Origin: Fratercula arctica
Taxonomy: Eukaryota; Chordata; Aves; Charadriiformes; Alcidae
Assembly: GCA_947846985.1 (NCBI GenBank)
Contig: CANTUZ010000001.1
Coordinates: forward strand, 151,682,447 to 151,746,446
DNA: 64,000 bases
Reading direction: 5' to 3'
Below, piece by piece: positions 46,501 to 59,609 of this stretch. Made by a program: the position numbers and the translations under genes. The notes beneath the pieces were generated by a model. It saw only the letters and a program-made list of their open reading frames with translations, did no database searches and was not told the DNA's origin. Each line of letters begins with the position of its first letter. Position 1 is the first letter of the stretch.

Positions 46501-48093
46501 GGACTGTGCGGGCAGGGCGCAAAGCAGAGGTGGGCTCCCCACCAGAGGGGAGCTGCGCTCCGTTTCCCTTTCAGACAGATTTCTGAGGCTCTTTCTTCCT
46601 TCAGCCGCAGCCTGTCCAAGGTCCATAAACAGAGAAAGTGAGACATTTCTGAGCAGAGGCAGGGCCTTGGAAACACCATTTCTTCGCCCTGCAGAGAAAG
46701 AGCAATAACCCCAACCTCCCTCCCTCCGCCAGCAGCTCCCCAGAGTTGGCGAGAGTCCAGCCCGCCTGGATACCGCGCTGGGAGCCTGCAGCTGCAGGAA
46801 TGTCTGGGACCAGGCGCACGCAGCTTTTTTTAATTGCACGCTTCTGCTTCCACCATCTCGGTCTGTCCTGGCTGAGTATTTTTTTGGGTTGGTTTCTTTT
46901 TTTGTCCTTTTTTTTTTTTTCCCCTGCATTCTGCTTTTAAGTGGATGGGGGAGAGGAGGGGCAAGGGGAGCAATTATAAGGCAGGCTATTGCGATGGCGT
47001 GCTCCCCTGCCTATTCCTAGGTTTTGAATGGACACTCTCCAGGCTGGATGACCACAGCCTTATCTTACCCTCATTTTTGTCTAACAGTTAGGGGTTTTTT
47101 TAAACTCTGAGAAGTCAGTTTTCTCTGTTGACAGCAGTGGAGAAAGTAGGGCTCTCAGACGACACAAACCAGTGCGAACAAAACTGAAGGAACACATTTC
47201 AGAAAACCCCGATGTGCCTGAAAACTCAGCATGCGGGGAGGAGCGTTGTAACAATATCAAGCTATGAAACATACTTTGGCAACCTGTCTTTTACAGCTCA
47301 AGAGGCTAAGTGCTGCCCATATGCAATGGATGACAGCACATCTTGAAAACTGAGCAAGTCCTGGTAAAGTCACATGCAAACTACTCAGATACACCAGCTC
47401 TATAATCAAGACTCACTGAGCACAACAGAGAGGCACGTTCCAACTGCAATACTGAGTTTGAAGCCATCACACCAGATTTCAAATGCAAAAAGGAGTTCAT
47501 AAACATGCAATCTCTTACATCCCGACCATACATCCTATCTGTTTTCTGTGTGGTGCAGCTGTTTCAGGCTCTTTCCTGCATCCCGCAGCATCAGTACTCC
47601 AAACGAAACAGCATCACTGAGAAAATCCCAGTGTTGCTGTATCACTGGGAATTTTGAGATAAAAATGTTTAACAGGCATAACCTGCAGATATGTGTGCCA
47701 TTCTGCCAGGAACTGTGTTCTATTATTATTCACGTTCAACAGAAGTCACTGTCCTTCCCAGAAGTCAGTGTTCCCTCAGAGAGGACAGCTTAACTCCACA
47801 TCTGCTGCTCCAAGATGGATTTGAAGTCTACTATTCAAGTTAACACATACCACCTTGGCAGAGCAGTATGAGGGAGCTACTCCAGGTTCAGTTATGCTGG
47901 CAGATCTGAAGGGGCCAGCCAGGGTTCTAGCATTCCCAGCAGAGCACACCTAACCAGAGCCAAAAGTACCTTGCTAATTTCTTCCTTTCTCTTCCAAAGG
48001 TGATTCCTGCCTTATTTCTGATGTGCCTGGCTGATCAAGCATTGAGCCCTCCACAACTCAAGCTCTCCCAGGAAAGATGAGATTTTTTTCTAC

Positions 48094-48098
48094 CCACC
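48094..48098. repeat. Target-site duplication, left copy (CCACC)
   Basis: The five bases directly before the TG end of the LTR are repeated directly after its CA end at 49258-49262. The sequence is C-rich and low in complexity, so a chance match is possible. Its position exactly at both TG/CA ends supports it. Confidence 0.7.
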
Positions 48099-48399
48099 TG
48101 TACTGGGTTTGCATGGCAAGGTTTTGGTAGTGGGGATGCAGGGAGGTGGGAAAAGCTACAGGGATGGCTTCTGTGAGAAGCTGCTAGAAGCTTCACCTAT
48201 GCCTGACAGAGCCAATGCCAGCCAGCTCCAAGATGGACCCGCTACTGGCCAATGCTGAGCCCATCAGCAATGGTGGTAGCATATCTGTGATAACATACTT
48301 AAGAAGGGGGAAAAAAACCCTACACAATTGCAGCCAGAGAGAGGAGTGAGAAATATGTGAGGGAAACATCCCTGCAGACACCAAGGTCAGTGAAGAAGG

Positions 48400-48840
48400 A
48401 GGGGGAGGAGGTGCTTCAGGCGGTGGAGCAGAGATTCCACTGCAGCCCATGGTGAAGACCATGGTGAGGCAGGCTGTCCCCCTACAGCCCATGAAGGTTA
48501 ATGGTGGAGCAGATATCTGCCTGCAGCCTGTTGAGGACCCCACGCCAGAGCAGGTGGATGCCCGAAGGAGGCTGTGACCCCATGGACAGCCCGCGCTGGA
48601 GCAGGCTCCTGGCAGGACCTGTGGACCCATGGAGAGAGGAGCCTAAGCTGGAACAGATTTGCTGGTAGGACTTGTGACCCATGGGGGACCCACACCAAAG
48701 CAGTCTATTCCTGAAAGACTGCACCCCTTGGGAGCGACTCACACTGGAGCAGTTCGTGAAGAACTGCAACCCGTGGGAAGGGCTCACGTCAGAGAAGTTT
48801 GTGGAGGACTGTCTCCCACAGGAAGGAGCATGCTGGAGCA
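48400..48840 (+). repeat. Imperfect repeats inside the LTR
   Basis: A run of degenerate units containing 'ctggagcag', 'cccatgg' and 'ctgcaaccc/ctgcagccc' with roughly 45-70 bp spacing. Its strand-symmetric openness produces unrelated frames on both strands (for example 48193-48630, 48482-48928 and 48659-48952). Confidence 0.6.
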
Positions 48841-49067
48841 GGGGAAGAGTGGGAGGAGTCCTCTCCCTGCAGAGGAAGGAGTTGCAGAGAAAACATGTGA
48901 TGAACTGACCGCAACCCCCATTCCCCATCCACCTGTGCCGCTGTCAGGGTAGGAGGTACAGAATTTGGGAGTAAAGTTAAGCCTGGGAAGAAGGGAGAGG
49001 CTGGGGAAAGGTGTTTTAAGATTTAGCTTTTATTTCTCACTATCATACTCTGATTTGATTGGTTATA

Positions 49068-49073
49068 AATAAA
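49068..49073 (+). terminator. LTR polyadenylation signal AATAAA
   Basis: An AATAAA inside 'ggttataaataaaattaatttttcag' near the 3' part of the 48099-49257 LTR, on its plus strand. It defines the R/U5 side and the transcriptional orientation, opposite to CREB3L2. Confidence 0.65.
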
Positions 49074-49257
49074 ATTAATTTTTCAGCAAGTCAGGTCTGT
49101 TTTGCCTGTGATGGTAATTAGTGAATGATCTCTCCCTGTCCTTATCTTGACCCTTAAGCCTTTCATTGTATTTTCTCTCCTCCCATCCAGCTGAGGAGGG
49201 GAGTGATGGAGTGACTTTGGTGGGCACCTGGCATCCAGCCAGGGCCAACCCACCACA

Positions 49258-49262
49258 CCACC
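49258..49262. repeat. Target-site duplication, right copy (CCACC)
   Basis: This is the partner of the CCACC at 48094-48098, immediately after the terminal CA of the LTR. Confidence 0.7.
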
Positions 49263-50753
49263 TCTGAAAATTGTATTGCTTACAGCAGCAGCCTGCTACA
49301 CAGAGAATTTCTTCTTGGACTGTGCTGCATCCAAGGTCTGCCTTTTAGCTGTAGCACTCCCCCAAAGTTTGATCCCTCCAGCAATCCTTCATTACAAAGT
49401 CACCAAATCCAGAGGATGCCAAAGGAGGTATAGTTCTGCGTCATGGAAAGTGGTGCAAACACTGACAATGGGGTAAAATCTAGTCAAATCCTGCATGGCT
49501 TGTTCTCCTTGAGAGGAGATGCTCAGTCACATCCGCTTACAAACCCACCACCTGCACGAGCTCTGCCTCTGCACCAATGCTGCTACCAGATGAGACCAGC
49601 TTCCAGGCACAGGGATGCCTCTTGTCTGCTCAGGCTTTGGCTTCCACCAAGGCAAACCCATTAGCAGGCCCTCGTAACAAGAGTATCATTTGATCAAAAG
49701 GAGTTTTCCTCCAAGAGCAAAAGTCAGATCAGTGGATGCGAAGAACACCACAGGAGACGCCCTTGTAGCTGCTGTGCCCCGACAAATAGCACCACCTTGC
49801 ACAGAGCACTGCTCCCTTTACAGGTATAATGAATGATACAATTTGTGATTTAATTGCAACAGTTAGACCATTCTGGCTGAGGTCAGGTCCACAGGCCTTC
49901 ATTGAAATGAAAAACGCACTTCCATTAAGGAAAAAAAAAAAAAAAAAGACCCATATTCTTGCAGTAGATTTTTTTTCAATCATACGGGCAACTCTTAATT
50001 TTCTTTAATTGCTCCCAAAACCACACTACCGAGGCATGTTAGTATTTATTTTCCAGATAAGGCAATGCATGAAGTGACCTCCTCAAACTAGAGTAGCATT
50101 CGGCATTGGAAATGCCACATGAACTTGAATATTCCTGTATTGGGATATGTAAATCTACCTATCCATACATATAAGGCTGGAACACAGCCCTGTCTTCAGC
50201 CTCAGGAAGAACCAAAACTAGCATAGAGGCTAGACACCCTTAAAGGTTCCCCGCAATGAATAAATTCTTCTTATATTCATGGGATGAGCAACTTGAGCTG
50301 TCAAAGACTTCACAAAATTTCTTTGTGTGATGATGCACTTTAAAGACCAATTTCACTGAATTGTCATCCCATGATCGTATGAGGAAAAAACACAGATTTG
50401 GGTATCTTATCCGAGTTTGCATTGTATAACTGTAACACATCTTCAGGATGAACTGCTCTTTCTGGGAGAAGACTGTGTGGTTCCCTACCCTTATGAGCTC
50501 ATGAATCAGCCCGAAACATCTCCGGCTACAGTGCATCCTGAGCAGGACGTACTGTCTCTTGTAATGTTGCAACAACAAAATTTAACCGCCTAGTAGGACT
50601 TTGGAGGTTACTTACCACAATCCTGAAATCCCTGATGGGTGGAGCTGGCAGAACTACCACAAATCAGCAGAATCAATCCTGCAGGCTGTATTTACAAGAC
50701 TGACACTGCAAGCCCTGGGAGTGCACTAGCTATGCTGCTTCCTCCAAAGTGTG

Positions 50754-50770
50754 CACACACACACACACAC
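50754..50770. repeat. (CA)n microsatellite
   Basis: A short uninterrupted CA run of 17 bases. Confidence 0.9.
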
Positions 50771-51319
50771 GACTATTCAAACCTTCCTACTGAAGGGAAC
50801 CTCTGCTTCTGGCATAGATGTCCCTAAATGCCATCAAAAAAAAGACTACACAAGGTAACAAAGTACTTTATGATTGTTTATGATCACCACTGGCATCCTC
50901 AAACTGAAGTATCTACTCATCTCCAGACTATTTGCCATGCAGACGACACAAAGTACCCGACTTGGTTCTTACTACAGAAACAATCCAGACACGCTGAAGC
51001 AATTGGAAAAGAAAATTCAGTTGAGGTTCTTTTGGTAAGCATCCTGACCACTGCAGTGGGGTTTTTTTTCTGGTCTTCCATATATAGTTGTGACAACTGC
51101 AGTAAAATATGCGCTCAGCCACCCTCGCGTAGCCAGCCGAGTCTGTAACCACCCACCCACACCGCAGATGTACTCAGAAGTTACGAATCCCTCCCTCACT
51201 ATTTACACAGCATAACAAGCTGGGATGTCACCGCTGCAGCAGCACTGGTGCTCCAGCCCTCCCACAAGATACCAAACCTGTGTTTCCTGAGCAAGGGAGC
51301 ACCTATGCCATGCCTAAGG

Positions 51320-51595
51320 AATCATAGAATGGTTTGGGTTGGAAGGGACCTTTCGAGGTCATCTAGTCGAACTCCCCCGCAATAAGCAGGGACATCTTCA
51401 ACTAGATCAGGTTGCTAAGAGCCTCGTCCAACCTGCCCTTAAATGTTTCCAGGGATGGGGCATCTACCACCTCTCTGGGCAAACTGTTCCAGTGTCTCAC
51501 CACCCTCATCGTAAAAAACTTCCTCCTTTTATCTAGTTTGAATCTACTCTCTGTTAGTTTAAAACCATTACTCCTTGTCCTATTGGACAAGCAAC
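51320..51595 (-). mobile_element. CR1 LINE, 3' end
   Basis: An inverted CR1 starting 'aatcatagaatggtttgggttggaagggacctttcgaggtcatctagtcgaactcccccgcaataagcagggac' and running to 'aaaaccattactccttgtcctat'. The minus-strand frame across it ([20 protein letters not shown]) is the CR1 ORF2 tail. It has the same orientation as the gene. Confidence 0.94.
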
Positions 51596-54500
51596 TTGGA
51601 TGGCACCTTACGTTCAACAGCCGTGTACTTCCCACATTGTTCAAGCTCACTGTTGAGCTAGCTGGGAACCACCAAAAACTCGTAACAGGAATGATTTTAT
51701 TTTAATAAATAGTTATTAAGTCACATTTTCAGCACTGCATGTACAGGGGTAGATTGAAAAACATTTCATGCTTCTGTGTTTTCTTCTTCACATATGCTTC
51801 CATGTAGCAAAATCCCACAATATTAATGAACACGAACTTCATCTTCCCTTATTGCTACACATAATTATAACTAAGCAAAAGACGCACCTTCCACTTATAG
51901 CTTCCAAAATTTCTTAAAGTTATCTAAACTACAGTATTTAAACATTATTTTGCTAACGTGCAAGTGACACATGCTGATATGTTCTGCTTTGGACTGTAGA
52001 CTCACACCCTTTCCTCAAATTACAGAAATTGTCACCAAAATCCCGCACATCTCCAACAAAAACAATGCACCAGTGGACAGATGAAGGTTTCTGGGCAAGA
52101 CTGAGTGTACTCCTTCCCCTGGTGAAGAGGGAATCAAATTTGGATCTTCTGAGGTTTGCATCACTTTCTGGTAAAGAAACATTTTATCTTCTTTTCTTCT
52201 TCTTTAATCCTCCCTACCCCTATAAATTCAACCAGAATCTCAACCAAAGTAAGTGGCTGAGCCGGCTTTCACTGCACTTTATCAGTCAGCCTTCGACCAA
52301 GCAACGCAGACTCCTACAGGTGCCTCCGACCAGCGGTCTCAGCTTTCCAAAGTGGCATCGAAACACACAACTGCATGATGTCTGCCAGAGAAAGATAAAA
52401 GAAAGCACAATCTGTAGATACTGCTACTAAGTCATGGGTTTATCACACATATACTAGAAATATGGAATAAAACTAATCCAGCCTCATTTACCAGTAACTC
52501 CCCTTTTAACTGAGATTACAGCCAGCTTTTACTTTCTTAAAACTCTTCCTGGTCAGTTCAACTAGTCTTTATTAAAGTTTTAAGCTATGAGTCCTCCTTG
52601 CTAATTTTTTCCCCCAAATTCAGTCAAGCTGACTGTTGTCCAGTCCTTGCCCTTTCCCTCAGTCTGAAGCCCCTGAAAAGCCCTCCAAACCTTAATTCGT
52701 AAAGGGAGGAAGTTCTCCTATTTAAATTTACCCAGCAGCAGCTGGCAGGCCTGGGTCAGACACATGAAAATTTAACAATGTAAGCTCCACAAGACAACCA
52801 GCAGCTACCAGCAAGGTAGGGAGCAGAAGTGGCACTTCTCTGCGGTACAGTCTTGAGCATCTTCCTGCACTGCATGGTTTCTACGGCAGGAGTTGGAACA
52901 GCACACAATTCTCAGTTGCTCTTCTACTGCCTTCTGTCCTTCCCTGGATGCCCTCAACAAATCCTATGGCTCTATCCTTTCCCAATAAAATATTAGAAGC
53001 CCTTTCTACTACCCAGAGTTGTTACACTTGTGCCCTTTCATGTGAGCCTGTCCACCAGTTTGAGAGACTGTGCACTAGACAACACTGGAGGAAAGACCTA
53101 AAAAGGGCAGAGCTGCTCCTCACATAAAGAATAACATTTAATAAGCTTGTTTTCCCTCGCTGTCGCAGAGTGATGGAAAAGCTCTCTCCTTCCTCTCCAC
53201 CTTTTTTTTTCTTTTTTTTTTTTTTAAAAAAATGAACACCACCAGGACAGAATGATTATTTGCTAAAAAGAAGACTCTGAGAAGTTAACACTAATCTTGA
53301 GTGTTTAAATATACTACTGCCTGTCAGCACACTGTCCATAAGGTCCTAGTACAGAGGCCCCACCGTTCACTCCCTAAATGGGGAACATCCCTGTTTGGCT
53401 TGGCTCAGCCTCCTGAAGCACTGCGTCACTAACTGGAAACAGGCGGGTTTGCACGGAGCTTCCAAGAAGAGGCTTGGGAGGAGCAACACAACGTGGGCAT
53501 CCCCCCTTAGACCAAGCCAGGGAGAAACAGGGGATGCTCAAGGACTCGGGCCTTTGCTGGGTCCTTGGCTAAACTGACTTGCAGCGTGTTCTGGGAAAAG
53601 TGATATAGTTTTTTCTGTATGTTTACTGACAGCTGGGGCTTAGGTGTCTCTCTGGATCGCAGACAGGACTGCTGAGAGGAGCAGTGTTGGAGCCTGAAAG
53701 TGTTGGTTACATTACTTGTGCCCTTGTACTTTACAGAAATCCTTGGCAATCTGTTTAGAGACAAGAAAACCATGACGGCTACCTCCTCCTTGCTGCTACG
53801 AGACACTGCACCAAGCTATACATAACCTCAGGGATAATTTCTACACCAGATCCCTCTCTCCTCCAAAGTCCCAAGGAAGAGATCAGCACCTGTATGGGTA
53901 CAACTTGTCATGGGGAAAATGCACTCCAGTTTGAGATGTTTCCAATATCTCTGCTTAACGCAAAAGCTCTGAAGCAGAGCATCACACGGACACATTATAG
54001 ATAGTCACAGCGCTACCTTAAAGCTCACAGATATTGCAGCATCTGCTAGTGACTGAGCTTCTGAAAGAGCCATTTCCCAGCACCAGTCCCGCATAGCCAT
54101 TTCTCTTTGGTAGGTATTGCAGACCACTGAAGTCACAGCCTGGTCTGCACGCAACTCGTTACGCTTCCTTGCCCGATTTGCCTCCAGGTTTCTTCACACC
54201 CCTACTTGGTCCAGATTTTCTCTGGCATCTGCTCACTCGCTTCAGATGATCTCCCTGGGCCCTTGACTCACATTCTTTCCCTGCTGCTAGACTAAACCGG
54301 CGGAGCACAGCCTGCCTGGCTCAAATACCAGAGCTCTTGTCGGAGACCGACGCAGAAGCATGAACCGAGATTTTGGGGACACCTGCCTGAAAGGGCCTTA
54401 AAAGGGCTCAATTAAGAGAGGACACTTAATTGAAGAAAGTGCCCTCCAAGGCATACTAGCAGTACTCTGAAAAGTCAGAGTCTTTTAAAAAAATCACTCC

Positions 54501-56437
54501 CTGTTCTTAGAGCCGGGGAAAGGTGGGGGGGGAGCTTTACATCTCACTTCTGCTTTAATTTCTATATTTTCTATTCTCTTGGCCATAACCCAAGTGTCCA
54601 GCTCCCCAGAGGTTGTTTCAGGGGTGAGGGCAGCAGCCTGGAACGGCAGCACTGCCCCTCCACGTGGTTTCTGTATGGGCACACCTGGCCCAAGCAGAGA
54701 TCTGCTCCTCATCTGCCAACCACGCGCTGCAGAGCCCACTGTCGTGAGGAGCTCAACTCCACTACATATGCCAAGCAGAAATGAGATAAGGCAGCTTTGC
54801 AAAGACAAACCTGCTGTGCATCAATCGCAGGAGTGGGCTAAGAACACATCCAGGCTCCAGGCTCTGACAGCATGTTGCATGTCTTGCACTATTGCTCTTG
54901 CTGCCACAGGTTATCTTTCCGCAGCAGAATGGCAAAGGCTGTCACGGGAGGACTCCTCTGCTCCACAAATTAACTAGTGCTGAAGGACCAGGGTTGCTCA
55001 TCTGTTCTGTCCTCGGACAGGTAGGTCTGAGTGGTGACTCCCAGCTGCACACGTAGCCTCAGCCTTTCCTTCTAGACCCAGCAGGGCCTGACCAGCCTGA
55101 CGGGATCATCAAGCTGAGGAGCTTCATTACCAGCCGCATCTGTTGCCAGTGCTTCTCCAGGAGGCACCCAATGCTGAGCAGCAGGTCAAAAAGGGGCCAC
55201 TTCACCAGCGCAGGAGCTCCCTCCGACACCAACACAGCACAGGCGCGCTGCAAGCTTTATGCCAAAAAGGAGAAGCAACACTGCTTTAGAGAAGCTGGGC
55301 ACTCTCCTGGCGATTGCTGCCTTTCCAGTACAGCTTTTGGAAATTTCCAAGCCACATCTGCTGTCCACACTGCACCTAAATAAAATATTTTTCCTGCTAG
55401 CAGCTTGCAAAGAAAAAACAAAACAGCACTACTGCTAGAGAAGGTTACGGTGTACCACGGAAGCAGTTTAAGGCAGTGTCTTCTGTCTGCCAGCTACCTA
55501 AATACAGAGCATGTCAAGGAAGAAAAATTACTCACCCTTCCCAAACTCTTCTCCTCCTGTCTCCAAGCTGCATGCCAAAATTAAACACAAGACCCCTATA
55601 AACTATGGCAGGACTGACTATGCATCAAAAACAAACTACTAGGCTCATTAAAATGCTGCAAAAATTCCAGATAGACATTAATAAGGTAAGGCCTGCCACA
55701 GGCAGTGGATTTTAAGCTTTCTCCAGCTGGTGGTGTAGAAAAGCACAGGCTTGTAGTATCGCAGCAAAAGAGGCAGAGGGACAGTAACAATCTTTCACTG
55801 TTAAAAACTGGGGTAAAAGTTGGTACCACTGGTACAGCTGGGATCGTAGTAGCTGCCACCTTCCACTAGCTCCACCTTAAAAAAGAAAGCTAGAAACTTC
55901 CTTTTTCATCTGGGTATTCATCCCACCTCCTCATACGTTCAGTCTATTGGTTTTTCCTCATACCTCATCCTAACTGCTTTGCTTTCTTCCTTTCTTCTGT
56001 CTTCTTTGACCTGCCAGGGCTGAAGACCCTGGACAAACTGACACTGATGAGGTGTGTTTTAGCCAGCCTGCCCCAGACAGAGGTACAGGGAATACAAGGC
56101 CATCTTTGGTACTCAGCTCCAAGAGGGAACATACATAAAGGTGGCTTTGTATATTGGGACAAATGCCTTTTTCTACCAGAAATCTTACCCTTTCCCACAT
56201 GCCTTGTGCGCTGTCCCCTTCTATATGTGCCGAGACGTGCCATGATAAACACAAGCAGTTCAAAACAGCTTGAACAGATTAAAGCATTGATTTAAACTTC
56301 ACTGAAATCGGTTTACGAGAATGACCAAATGCTATGATGCATTTGGACAGATTAAAGAAGTCATGTCAGGTGCTGCTGTACATTCTGCCTTGCAGTATCC
56401 CGATAGCCAACAGGCCCAGCAATAAAGTTTTACAGCA

Positions 56438-57040
56438 TTTAAAGCCAGGAAGGACTATGAAACCTTCCTAATCTGACCCTTCCACATGTCCCAATCCACT
56501 GTTTCCCTGAGCTACCCTTTTATAGGATCTGAATTTGTCCTTTGTTGAAACACAACTTCCAGGAAAGAACATCGGTGTGCTGCAAAGATTGGGAAATGAG
56601 CATTTTCCCCCAACTCCAGTGTATTTGTAGACCTTTTGTTTGTTATGCTTTCCAGTTCTTCCATATCCTTTTTTAAGAGCTGAACTTCAGGAACTGGACA
56701 CTGTGTAGTAGCACTGGTTTCACCAACACTGTATACTGAAGTTAAATAGAGAAATTATATAAAAAAACATGGATTTTTTTAAAACAAATCTCTTTCCTTC
56801 AGAATCACCCTAGCAGCGCAGAGTTGCTTGTCTACTCTGAAATCTAGACCATTTTCCAAGTCCTGATTTCCCATATGCATTCACCTGCCCCGTAGGTACG
56901 GACACTTTTTTTTTTTCTAGACACATAACTTAATTTTGGATCATCGATGAAAATCTTGAGAAGCCTCCTGTCTGGTACCTTTTTGCAAATTAAAAAGAAA
57001 TCTACCCTCTGACACCAATTGTCCATTAGCAACTACTTTG
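56438..57040 (-). mobile_element. Ancient CR1-like LINE, antisense
   Basis: Degraded matches to the reverse of the old amniote CR1 3' end appear in the expected order: 'tttaaagccaggaaggactatgaaaccttcctaatctgacc', then 'ccagttcttccatatcctttttt...ctgaacttcaggaactggacactgtgtagtagcactggtttcacc'. The right part (to about 57040, 'cacctgccccgtaggtacgg', 'ggatcatcgatgaaaatcttgagaagcc') looks like the same kind of element but is less certain. Confidence 0.55.
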
Positions 57041-57959
57041 AGAAAACCCTTTAATTTCACACATTTTGCAGTACAATTTTTTTAATCAATACAATTAAAT
57101 AAATATCCAATTACTTGCAAATGTCTCTACCTACTTTCAATTTTTTTTTTCATCTCAAAGAATGAGATCAGGTTTGCCTGACTATATCTGCTTTTCATAA
57201 AATCCTACCTACCAGGGTCAAATCATATCTGTATCCTTCCACTCTGTAACTATGGAATCCTACAAGAGCTTTTCTGTATTTTTAGATACGTTACGTACCA
57301 GGATCTCCAGTGCATAGTTTTTATTTCCTCCCCTTTACGCTTTCTTAATGAATTTAATGTTTTCAGATATTTCCTCATGCTGTCATGACCCAACAAAAAT
57401 CAGTGTCAACAAGCCAAACTCCTCTAGGACCTTTCAGCCTATGTGGATTTCCAGTTATCCAGGTTTGTTGGTTCCAAGAAGTTTTGTAACCCAATTACCG
57501 ACAATGGTTAATTTTCATACTACACCATTAAAAAAGTCCTCCTTCTACCCTTACGTTTGCCAGCATTGTCTTTTCCCCTTTGATATTCTTAGCTGATCAT
57601 CATCAGCTCCTCTCTGTTTCACATAGATCCTTTTTTACTCTTCTCTAACCTGTAAGTATTACTTGGGGCAAAAAGAGAAAAGGTATTTTCAAAGGACATT
57701 AGCAGCCTAAAAAAGGAATAGTTTAATGATAGCTTAAGATTCATAATCCCCTTCATGATAATGGTAATTTTATTCCAAGCACAAAGCTCCGAAGAGATCT
57801 TGCTGCAAGTACAATGACACTCATTATCTGAGTGTTATGAGAACCACCGCTGAAACCAAAGTTTTTGCAGACTCTCTATTCTGGTACTGATACCGAAAAT
57901 TATATTATATACATCATATGAAACTGAGAAAGAAGCCTCAATAATATTAGTCTGAGCTT

Positions 57960-58330
57960 AACATAAACTGTTCTGATCATATCGCTTCCACATCCTCTCC
58001 CAACACCTGTCAAAGCAATACGCATTTAATGTTTTTAATCTTTCCTCACAACCCAGCTACTTCAACCACTTACTTTTGCCGCTGTTCTTTGAATTCTCCC
58101 AAATTAGCCTTTCTTTCAGACATCCAGGTGTCAAGAATTGAAAAGCCCACAGCCAACCAGTAGCATACGGACACCTACAGGCCCCAGGTTTCCTTGCATC
58201 TCCCCAGACTGTACTTTTCAACACCTTAATCACCACTATGGCAGTGGCACAGTTAATTGACCATCCACAGTCATAACCCTGGCTCCTTCGATATACGGAC
58301 TTCACAGCTTTCTGCACTGAATAACTCCTT
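57960..58330 (-). mobile_element. Possible ancient LINE fragment, antisense
   Basis: 'acccagctacttcaaccacttacttttgccgctgttctttgaattctcccaaattagcc' and 'gaccatccacagtcataaccctggctcc' resemble the reverse of an old CR1 family. The similarity is from memory and weak; the boundaries are guesses. Confidence 0.35.
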
Positions 58331-59591
58331 CAATTGTTTCTTCCTTGGGCCTTCAGCAACACAAGCCTGCAGATTCTCATTTCTCACCTATATTTCCAAC
58401 CTCCTTTTCCCCCCACCCTCAAATACCTGCAAATTTGAAACAACATCAAATGAGTCCAGAGGTTCCTTGTAGCTCCATCACAGCTACCATATCATACAAT
58501 GTCCCTCTTAAACACTGAAGCCACAGCTTAAAACCAAGTAGTGTTTTTCATCCCCAACCGATCTTGCCAGAAAACTGTTCCAAACAAGGTACTGAGGAAA
58601 GGGTTGTCTGTATGCCTCTCTTCCACATCTTTTTCATTAAAGCTAAAAAAGATGTTCTGGACATGAAATGCCTTCAATTTTAACTTTAAAAAAAAAAAAT
58701 CAAGACATTTACTGCACAGTTTTCAAGGTCAGTGCCACTTTTTTGTCGGTTTTGATCTTGCAGACGTGTTTGTAGTTGAGAAAAAAAAAAGCAACAGAAA
58801 TTAAGTCCATCTTTCCCCTGTGGTTTTGCAACATATTTCTAACAACCCAACAAACAAGCAACAGCAATACGGAAACATTCCCAAGTCCCAGAGCAAACTC
58901 CCTGCTGTGCTTTTTCAGTAGAGAAAGATAACAGTCAGTAGGAATTCAGCTGAAATTTTGCTCTGAATTAGCACAGCCAAACGAGAAGCCACAAGTCAGC
59001 CTGAGCCAGTACAAAAGTAAGACTTTTCTTTCTCTTTTAGTCCTTCTTGTAAGCGACAGCATCCACCGAAAGCCATGAGGAGCAAACCAGCTGAATAGAA
59101 ACAACTGCAAAAGCACCGAGACGCGAGGAGGAGACAAGTTTTGCATTCAGAAAGCTCGTGCCTTAAAAATAGTTGCCAAAGCTTATTTTCAGGGAGTCAC
59201 GCCTGAGCGGTGCCTCCCAGCTGCCGTCGGGACCAGCCAGCTGGGCATCCCCAGGGCAGGGCTGCGGCACAGCATCCTCGCACATCTGGAGCCCCCCTGC
59301 AGCCGCCAGCTCCCACCCTCCCCGGCTGGCTGGAGAGCTGCTCTCATCCATTTGATAACTGTGGGCAGGAGCCTCCCAGGGAATCTTTGCTTCATCTCCT
59401 TCAGGGGTGCTGGGAGGGAAGGGGACAGGCAGACATGCAGGCGTCGGTTTGGAGAGGCGAGGGGGGCGGAATGCTTTTCCGATGAGGAAATGAACATCCC
59501 TAGAGAGCCCACAGCACTTCACCAGGGAATGCAGGAGGCATCAGAGGTGTATGTAGGCAGGGTCAGTTTGGTTTTCTTTTCTTCTTTTCTT

Positions 59592-59609
59592 CTTTTTTTT
59601 TTTTTTTTT
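59592..59609. repeat. Homopolymer T tract
   Basis: A T run of about 17-18 bases, followed by an A-rich stretch. Similar homopolymer tracts occur at about 10219-10238, 28562-28580, 46908-46920, 49930-49946, 53204-53225, 60399-60410 and 62107-62127. Confidence 0.8.

Larger units (their letters stand above)
48099..49257 (+). mobile_element. Solo LTR of an avian endogenous retrovirus, 1159 bp
   Basis: This begins TGTACTGGGTTTGCATGGCA and ends ...CCAACCCACCACA, and is flanked by a 5-bp direct repeat CCACC (48094-48098 and 49258-49262), the duplication size usual for class III (ERVL) elements. I recognise the 5' end as a family widespread in bird genomes. AATAAA at 49068-49073 on the plus strand fixes the orientation. 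The middle (about 48400-48840) is a series of imperfect units around 'cccatgg' and 'ctggagcag' that leave overlapping frames open on both strands. None of these frames is credible as a gene. No retroviral interior is present. The LTR is antisense to CREB3L2. Confidence 0.9.

Noticed and set aside
48193..48952. Overlapping frames of 97-148 codons on both strands
   Set aside because: They lie wholly within the LTR and arise from its degenerate internal repeats; none looks like a viral or host protein.
59160..59520. Overlapping 91-119-codon frames on both strands
   Set aside because: Open in most frames because of GC-rich composition; no domain, no splice context.
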